Below are positions 58,553 through 64,000 of a stretch of 64,000 nt of DNA, piece after piece. Position 1 is the first letter of the stretch. Each line of letters opens with the position of its first letter. The stretch is taken from positions 1 to 64,000 of the forward strand of contig NZ_SMFP01000009.1 of the NCBI RefSeq assembly GCF_004348975.1. The letters run 5' to 3'. The position numbers and the translations under genes were made by a program. Below the pieces are notes generated by a model. It made no database searches, had not been told where the DNA came from, and saw only the letters and a program-made list of their open reading frames with translations. Origin of the DNA: Antarcticimicrobium sediminis (lineage in GTDB: Bacteria; Pseudomonadota; Alphaproteobacteria; Rhodobacterales; Rhodobacteraceae).

Positions 58553-59320
58553 TTAAAACCTGTCCTTGCGCGCGCGAATTTCCGCGAAAACATCTGCCGC
58601 ATCAGCCCCCGTCATGCCCAGATTCGCCTGAATTCGGGCGTCAGCGGCGCGCAGGAAGGGGTTGGTCGCCAATTCCAGCTCCAGCGTCGAGGGCACGGTG
58701 GGCCGCCCGGCCTCGCGCGCGGCTGCAATGGCGCGAATCCGCTGTTGCAGCGCGGGGTTGTCCGGATCGATGGTCGCGGCAAAGCGCCCGTTGGCCTGGG
58801 TGTATTCGTGGCCGGAATAGACCACGGTTTCCGGGGGCAGGGCGGCGAGCTTGGACAGCGAGGCCCACATCTGTGCCATGGTGCCCTCGAACACCCGGCC
58901 GCATCCCAGCGCCATCAGGCTGTCGGCGGTAAAGACCGCGGGGGTGTCGGGGAAGAAATAGGCGATATGGCCCACCGTGTGACCCGAGACGTCGATCACC
59001 TGTCCGGTTTCGGCCCCGATCTGTACACAATCCCCTTCTGACACCTGCGCCCCCAGCGGCGGCAGGCGGTGGGCGTCGGCGGCGGCCCCCGTGACCTTGG
59101 CCGGATGGGCTGCGAGGATTTCGGCCAGCCCCTCGACATGGTCCCAGTGATGATGCGTCAGCAGTACCTGTGTCAGCCGCCATCCGGTGTCTGCCAATGC
59201 CGCAAGAATCGGGGCCGCCTCGGGGGCGTCGATCAGCGCGGTCTCGCCGCTGGCCGCGTCATGCGCCAGAAACGCATAGTTGTCCGACAGGCAGGGAATG
59301 GTGAGGATCTCCAAAGGCAT
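58553..59320 (-). CDS. gloB: Hydroxyacylglutathione hydrolase (glyoxalase II)
   Basis: The 255-residue metallo-beta-lactamase-fold protein has the binuclear zinc motif [40 protein letters not shown] and the C-terminal helical domain. It hydrolyses S-lactoylglutathione to lactate and glutathione in methylglyoxal detoxification. It diverges from the methyltransferase gene. Confidence 0.93.
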   Translation of the reverse strand: MPLEILTIPCLSDNYAFLAHDAASGETALIDAPEAAPILAALADTGWRLTQVLLTHHHWDHVEGLAEILAAHPAKVTGAAADAHRLPPLGAQVSEGDCVQIGAETGQVIDVSGHTVGHIAYFFPDTPAVFTADSLMALGCGRVFEGTMAQMWASLSKLAALPPETVVYSGHEYTQANGRFAATIDPDNPALQQRIRAIAAAREAGRPTVPSTLELELATNPFLRAADARIQANLGMTGADAADVFAEIRARKDRF

Positions 59321-59393
59321 GAGCTTTCGCCCTTTCAATGCTGGGTGTCATTGCTATTCTGCCCCAGATTGGCTGATCGAACGGGCACCCGCA

Positions 59394-60128
59394 ATGCATC
59401 TCGATGTGCAGGATCTGCGCAATTTCTACTACCGCAGTACTCTGGGCCGGGCGGCGCAGGCTACGATCCGCATGGCGATGCTTGATCTGTGGCCCGAGGC
59501 CAAGGGACGATCCGTTGCGGGATTCGGATTCGCGGTGCCGTTGTTGCGCCCCTATCTGGCGGAGGCCCGCCGGGTTGTGGCGCTGATGCCCGGACCGCAG
59601 GGGGTGATGCCATGGCCTGCGGGGATGCCCAATGTTTCGGTCCTGTCCGAAGAAACGCTCTGGCCGCTTGAGACGGGGCATGTGGACAAGCTGGTGGTGA
59701 TGCACGGGCTTGAGACCTCGGATCGCCCGGCGCAGCTGTTGGATGAATGTTTCCGGGTGTTGGGGCCGGGCGGCAAGGCGCTGTTCATCGTGCCAAACCG
59801 GGCGGGTCTGTGGTCGCGCAGTGATCGCACGCCTTTTGGCTATGGCCGACCCTATACGCTGGGCCAGTTGGAGGTGCAGCTGAAACAACACCAGTTCCTG
59901 CCCGAGCGCTATCGCGCCGCGCTGTACCAGCCGCCCTCGGCCCGGCGGTTCTGGCTGCGCTCTGGCCCGCTGTTGGAGCGGATGGGGCGGCGGTTGCCGA
60001 CGGTGCTGGTCGGCGGTGTGCTCATGGTCGAGGTTTCCAAGCGGGTGCCGACGCCACGCGGAACCGTGGTCAAGGATCTGGCGCGGCGTCCGGTCAAGGC
60101 GCTGGATGGGCTGGCCAAACCGGCCTGA
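59394..60128 (+). CDS. Class I SAM-dependent methyltransferase of unknown substrate
   Basis: The 244-residue protein has a degenerate Rossmann start ([17 protein letters not shown]), [40 protein letters not shown] and a C-terminal region rich in basic residues. A head-to-head pair with gloB is common in Rhodobacterales as far as I recall, but no function is assigned. ATG 59394 starts [13 protein letters not shown]. Confidence 0.8.
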   Translation: MHLDVQDLRNFYYRSTLGRAAQATIRMAMLDLWPEAKGRSVAGFGFAVPLLRPYLAEARRVVALMPGPQGVMPWPAGMPNVSVLSEETLWPLETGHVDKLVVMHGLETSDRPAQLLDECFRVLGPGGKALFIVPNRAGLWSRSDRTPFGYGRPYTLGQLEVQLKQHQFLPERYRAALYQPPSARRFWLRSGPLLERMGRRLPTVLVGGVLMVEVSKRVPTPRGTVVKDLARRPVKALDGLAKPA

Positions 60129-60247
60129 TCGGGTGCCATCCGTGCCCAATCGGCCTGCAATTTCACTCAGGAATCAGCCAAAAGCCGCATTTTTTTTTGT
60201 CCGGTTTTCGGGCAAACGGCTCTAGTTTGGCTAACTACATGAAAAAA

Positions 60248-60272
60248 ATAACAGAATGGGATCGGCTGTTAT
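60248..60272. promoter_or_regulatory. Inverted repeat in the atp operon upstream region
   Basis: ATAACAG and CTGTTAT are perfectly inverted around an 11-base spacer, about 140 bases upstream of atpH. The spacing places the arms on one face of the helix, as for a dimeric regulator. No clear promoter elements could be assigned with confidence. Confidence 0.4.
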
Positions 60273-60411
60273 CGCTATAGGTTGTTGCGGGGTTGGGTGC
60301 GCTCTGTTATCTCGACGCTGATTTCTCCGACCTGCCGAAAGGCGGGTCGTTTTTCACGCCCCCGGACGCCCGTCTCGCGGCCAACCGGGGCCAATTGTCG
60401 GAAGGGTGGAC

Positions 60412-60972
60412 GTGTCCGAACCAGCTTCGATTTCCGCAGGTATCGCCGAGCGCTATGCCAAAGCGATCTTCGAGATCGCGAAAGAGAACAACGACCTTGC
60501 CGGTCTTGAGGCCGGCGTGAACGATCTGGCCGCCGCGCTGGATGACAGTGCCGATCTTCGCGACCTGATGGCGTCGCCGCTCTATGCGCGCGCAGAACAG
60601 GAAGCGGCGATCACCGCTGTGGCGCAAAAGATGGGCGTCACCGAGGTGTTGCGCAAGTCTCTGGCGCTAATGGCGCAGAAACGTCGCCTGTTCGTTGTGC
60701 CCCAGCTGATCGTCGCGCTGCGCGATCTGGTCGCTGAAGAGCGTGGCGAAGTGACCGCGGACGTGATCTCGGCCAAGGCGCTGACCAAGGCGCAGGCCGA
60801 CAAGCTGGCCAAGACCCTGACCGCACGCGTTGGCAAAACCGTGAATGTGAATGCGACCGTCGATGAAAGCCTCATTGGCGGTCTTGTCGTTAAAGTCGGC
60901 TCGAAGATGATCGATACCTCGATCCGCTCCAAGCTCGACTCCCTCCAGAATGCAATGAAAGAGGTCGGATAA
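60412..60972 (+). CDS. atpH: ATP synthase F1 delta subunit
   Basis: The 186-residue stator subunit starts SEPASISAGIAERYAKAIFEIAKE and ends with LIGGLVVKVGSKMIDTSIRSKL. It joins the F1 head to the peripheral stalk. Two in-frame GTG codons (60406, 60412) exist; the AAGG at 60402-60405 and the family N-terminus favour 60412. It is first in the atpHAGDC-type operon and ends directly against atpA. Confidence 0.93.
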   Translation: MSEPASISAGIAERYAKAIFEIAKENNDLAGLEAGVNDLAAALDDSADLRDLMASPLYARAEQEAAITAVAQKMGVTEVLRKSLALMAQKRRLFVVPQLIVALRDLVAEERGEVTADVISAKALTKAQADKLAKTLTARVGKTVNVNATVDESLIGGLVVKVGSKMIDTSIRSKLDSLQNAMKEVG

Positions 60973-62511
60973 ATGGGTATCCAAGCTGCAGAGATTTCTG
61001 CAATCCTAAAGGACCAGATCAAGAATTTTGGTCAAGATGCCGAGGTCGCGGAAATCGGCCGCGTGCTCAGCGTGGGGGATGGTATTGCCCGCGTCTATGG
61101 TCTCGACAATGTTCAAGCCGGCGAGATGGTCGAATTTCCCGGCGGCATCATGGGCATGGCGCTGAACCTTGAGGCCGACAACGTCGGTATCGTGATCTTC
61201 GGCTCTGACCGGGACATCAAGGAAGGCGACACCGTCAAGCGGACCAACTCCATCGTGGACGTTCCGATCGGCGCAGCCATGTTGGGCCGCGTTGTTGACG
61301 GTCTGGGCAACCCGATTGACGGCAAGGGTCCGATCAAGACCGAAGCCCGCGGCGTTGCCGACGTCAAGGCACCCGGCATCATCCCGCGTAAATCGGTGCA
61401 TGAGCCGATGGCAACCGGCCTGAAATCGGTCGACGCCATGATCCCGATCGGCCGTGGCCAGCGCGAGCTGATCATTGGCGACCGTCAGACCGGCAAGACC
61501 GCCGTGGCGCTCGACGCCATTCTGAACCAGAAATCGTACAACGATGCAGCCGGCGACGACGAGAGCAAGAAGCTCTATTGTGTCTACGTCGCGATCGGTC
61601 AGAAGCGCTCGACCGTTGCGCAGCTGGTGAAGAAGCTGGAAGAGACCGGCGCAATTGATTACACGATCATCGTTGCCGCAACCGCGTCCGAGCCGGCGCC
61701 GATGCAGTATCTGGCGCCCTATACCGCCACCGCGATGGCCGAATATTTCCGCGACAACGGCAAACACGCGCTGATCATCTATGATGACCTGTCCAAACAG
61801 GCCGTGTCGTATCGTCAGATGTCGCTGTTGCTGCGTCGTCCGCCGGGGCGTGAAGCCTATCCGGGTGACGTGTTCTATCTGCACTCCCGCCTGCTGGAGC
61901 GTTCGGCCAAGCTGAACGAAGATTTCGGCTCGGGCTCGTTGACCGCGCTGCCGATCATCGAAACCCAAGGTGGCGACGTTTCGGCGTTCATTCCGACCAA
62001 CGTGATCTCGATCACCGACGGCCAGATCTTTCTGGAAACCGAACTGTTCTATCAAGGCATCCGTCCTGCTGTGAACACTGGTCTGTCGGTGTCGCGGGTG
62101 GGGTCTTCGGCCCAGACCAAGGCGATGTCCTCGGTTGCTGGCCCGGTGAAACTGTCGCTGGCCCAGTATCGCGAGATGGCGGCCTTTGCGCAGTTCGGCT
62201 CTGACCTTGACGCCGCAACCCAGCAGCTGCTGGCCCGTGGTGCGCGTCTGACCGAGCTGATGAAGCAGCCGCAGTATTCGCCGCTGTCCAACGCCGAGAT
62301 CGTCTGCGTGATCTTCGCTGGCACCAACGGGTATCTTGACAAAGTCGACGTCAAGGACGTGGGTCGTTACGAAGCGGGCCTGCTGGCCTATCTGCGCGGC
62401 AAGCGTCAGGATGTGCTGGACTGGATCACCACCGAAGATCCCAAGATCAAAGGCGAAGCCGCTGATCGTGTCAAAGCCGCGCTCGACGAGTTCGCCGCTG
62501 ATTTCGCTTAA
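60973..62511 (+). CDS. atpA: ATP synthase F1 alpha subunit
   Basis: The 512-residue protein has Walker A GDRQTGKT at about 169-176, the non-catalytic site features, the alpha-type [26 protein letters not shown] and the arginine-finger region [17 protein letters not shown]. With beta it forms the catalytic hexamer of F1 in the cytoplasm. It follows atpH with no gap. Confidence 0.97.
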   Translation: MGIQAAEISAILKDQIKNFGQDAEVAEIGRVLSVGDGIARVYGLDNVQAGEMVEFPGGIMGMALNLEADNVGIVIFGSDRDIKEGDTVKRTNSIVDVPIGAAMLGRVVDGLGNPIDGKGPIKTEARGVADVKAPGIIPRKSVHEPMATGLKSVDAMIPIGRGQRELIIGDRQTGKTAVALDAILNQKSYNDAAGDDESKKLYCVYVAIGQKRSTVAQLVKKLEETGAIDYTIIVAATASEPAPMQYLAPYTATAMAEYFRDNGKHALIIYDDLSKQAVSYRQMSLLLRRPPGREAYPGDVFYLHSRLLERSAKLNEDFGSGSLTALPIIETQGGDVSAFIPTNVISITDGQIFLETELFYQGIRPAVNTGLSVSRVGSSAQTKAMSSVAGPVKLSLAQYREMAAFAQFGSDLDAATQQLLARGARLTELMKQPQYSPLSNAEIVCVIFAGTNGYLDKVDVKDVGRYEAGLLAYLRGKRQDVLDWITTEDPKIKGEAADRVKAALDEFAADFA

Positions 62512-62525
62512 GGAGAGATAAGGCA

Positions 62526-63398
62526 ATGCCAAGTCTCAAAGACCTTAAAAATCGGATCGAGTCGGTCAAATCGACCCGCAAGATCACAAAAGCCATGCAG
62601 ATGGTGGCCGCGGCGAAACTTCGCCGCGCCCAGGAATCCGCTGTCGAGGCCCGGCCCTATGCTGAACGGTTCAATGCCGTGATGGCGGGGTTGGCCGCGT
62701 CGGTCGGGGGCAGTGACAGCGCGCCCAAGCTTCTGCGCGGCACCGGCAGCGACCAGGTTCATCTCCTGGTCGTTCTGACGGCCGAACGGGGGCTGTGCGG
62801 CGGGTTCAACGGCAACATCGCCAAACTGGCCCGTGGTCATGCTGAAAAGCTCACGGCCCAGGGCAAGACGGTCAAGATCCTGACCGTTGGCAAGAAGGGT
62901 CGGGACGCCATCAAGCGCGATTTCGGCAAGTACTTCGTTGGCCATGTGGACCTGGGCGAGGTCAAGCGGGTGGGCTATGCCGACGCGCAGGGCATCGCCA
63001 AGGACATCCTCGACCGTTTCGACGCGGAAGAATTCGACGTAGCGACGATCTTTTTCGCCGAATTCATCAACGTTGTGACACAGGTGCCGACCGCGCAGCA
63101 GATCATCCCGGCCAAGTTCGATGCGACGGCCGAGGGCGAAAGCACGCTCTATGATTACGAGCCCGACGAAGAGGCCATTCTGGCTGATCTTCTGCCCAAG
63201 GGTGTGGCCACCGCGATTTTCAGCGCGCTGCTGGAAAACGGGGCCTCGGAACAGGGCGCACGGATGAGCGCGATGGACAATGCCACCCGCAACGCGGGCG
63301 ATATGATCGACAGGCTGACCATCCAGTACAACCGCTCGCGTCAGGCCGTTATCACCAACGAGCTGATTGAAATCATTTCGGGCGCGGAAGCCCTGTAA
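62526..63398 (+). CDS. atpG: ATP synthase F1 gamma subunit
   Basis: The 290-residue central rotor shaft has an N-terminal helix [32 protein letters not shown] and a C-terminal helix [35 protein letters not shown], which pair as the coiled coil. GLCGGFN marks the Rossmann-like core. It lies 14 bases after atpA with a GGAGA site upstream. Confidence 0.96.
   Translation: MPSLKDLKNRIESVKSTRKITKAMQMVAAAKLRRAQESAVEARPYAERFNAVMAGLAASVGGSDSAPKLLRGTGSDQVHLLVVLTAERGLCGGFNGNIAKLARGHAEKLTAQGKTVKILTVGKKGRDAIKRDFGKYFVGHVDLGEVKRVGYADAQGIAKDILDRFDAEEFDVATIFFAEFINVVTQVPTAQQIIPAKFDATAEGESTLYDYEPDEEAILADLLPKGVATAIFSALLENGASEQGARMSAMDNATRNAGDMIDRLTIQYNRSRQAVITNELIEIISGAEAL

Positions 63399-64000
<602 letters not shown>

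Overview
The window looks like a piece of a Rhodobacterales (Roseobacter-group or close relative) alphaproteobacterial chromosome. The evidence is the high G+C content, the imuA-imuB-dnaE2 mutagenesis cassette, the five-gene-type atpHAG-D operon, an RTX adhesin end, a roseobacter-type Hint-domain protein, hisC-tyrA coupling, and a cobalamin riboswitch ahead of a class Ib ribonucleotide reductase.

Layout. Positions 1-1539 hold the C-terminal end of a type I-secreted RTX adhesin with 300-bp tandem repeats. Positions 1994-2582 are decayed polyamine-type ABC permeases. Positions 2702-7975 are the imuA-imuB-dnaE2 translesion cassette. Positions 8116-16733 are a mixed envelope/stress region: an M90 peptidase, a BaeSR-like two-component system with a putative target gene that shares its promoter motif, a patatin-like lipoprotein, RsgA, an L,D-transpeptidase, a small lipoprotein and RsmJ.

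Positions 16754-33034 form one large catabolic island that I interpret as gamma-butyrobetaine/L-carnitine degradation. It contains a GlxA-type regulator diverging from acyl-CoA dehydrogenase, NDP-forming acyl-CoA ligase, CaiD-like hydratase, BKACE cleavage enzyme and a carnitine dehydrogenase-thioesterase fusion. A convergent pair follows (gamma-butyrobetaine hydroxylase-like dioxygenase and class II aldolase), with a divergent LysR. Next comes an alcohol dehydrogenase-proX-proV-proW-betI-like uptake operon. The proposed logic is: import the quaternary amine, convert gamma-butyrobetaine to carnitine by an O2-dependent and/or a CoA-linked route, oxidise carnitine to 3-dehydrocarnitine, and cleave it with acetyl-CoA to acetoacetate and betainyl-CoA. 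The thioesterase domain would then release glycine betaine.

Positions 33652-35790 are an ArsR-controlled permease/thioredoxin/OsmC operon. Positions 35919-40454 hold a LysR gene, a GMC oxidoreductase, a 3-hydroxyisobutyrate dehydrogenase-like enzyme and a HutD-family protein. Positions 40575-44639 are the riboswitch-controlled nrdHIEF operon. After an M20 amidohydrolase and the Hint protein come rpsD, the hisC-tyrA-extensin cluster, ChaC, a MotA/MotB-like (ExbB/OmpA-type) long coiled-coil pair, an M23 peptidase with clpA, gloB with a methyltransferase, and the start of the ATP synthase operon, which runs off the right edge inside atpD.

No tRNA, rRNA, CRISPR array, intact insertion sequence or prophage was recognised. 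All functional calls come from reading motifs by eye and from remembered family knowledge; no search was run.
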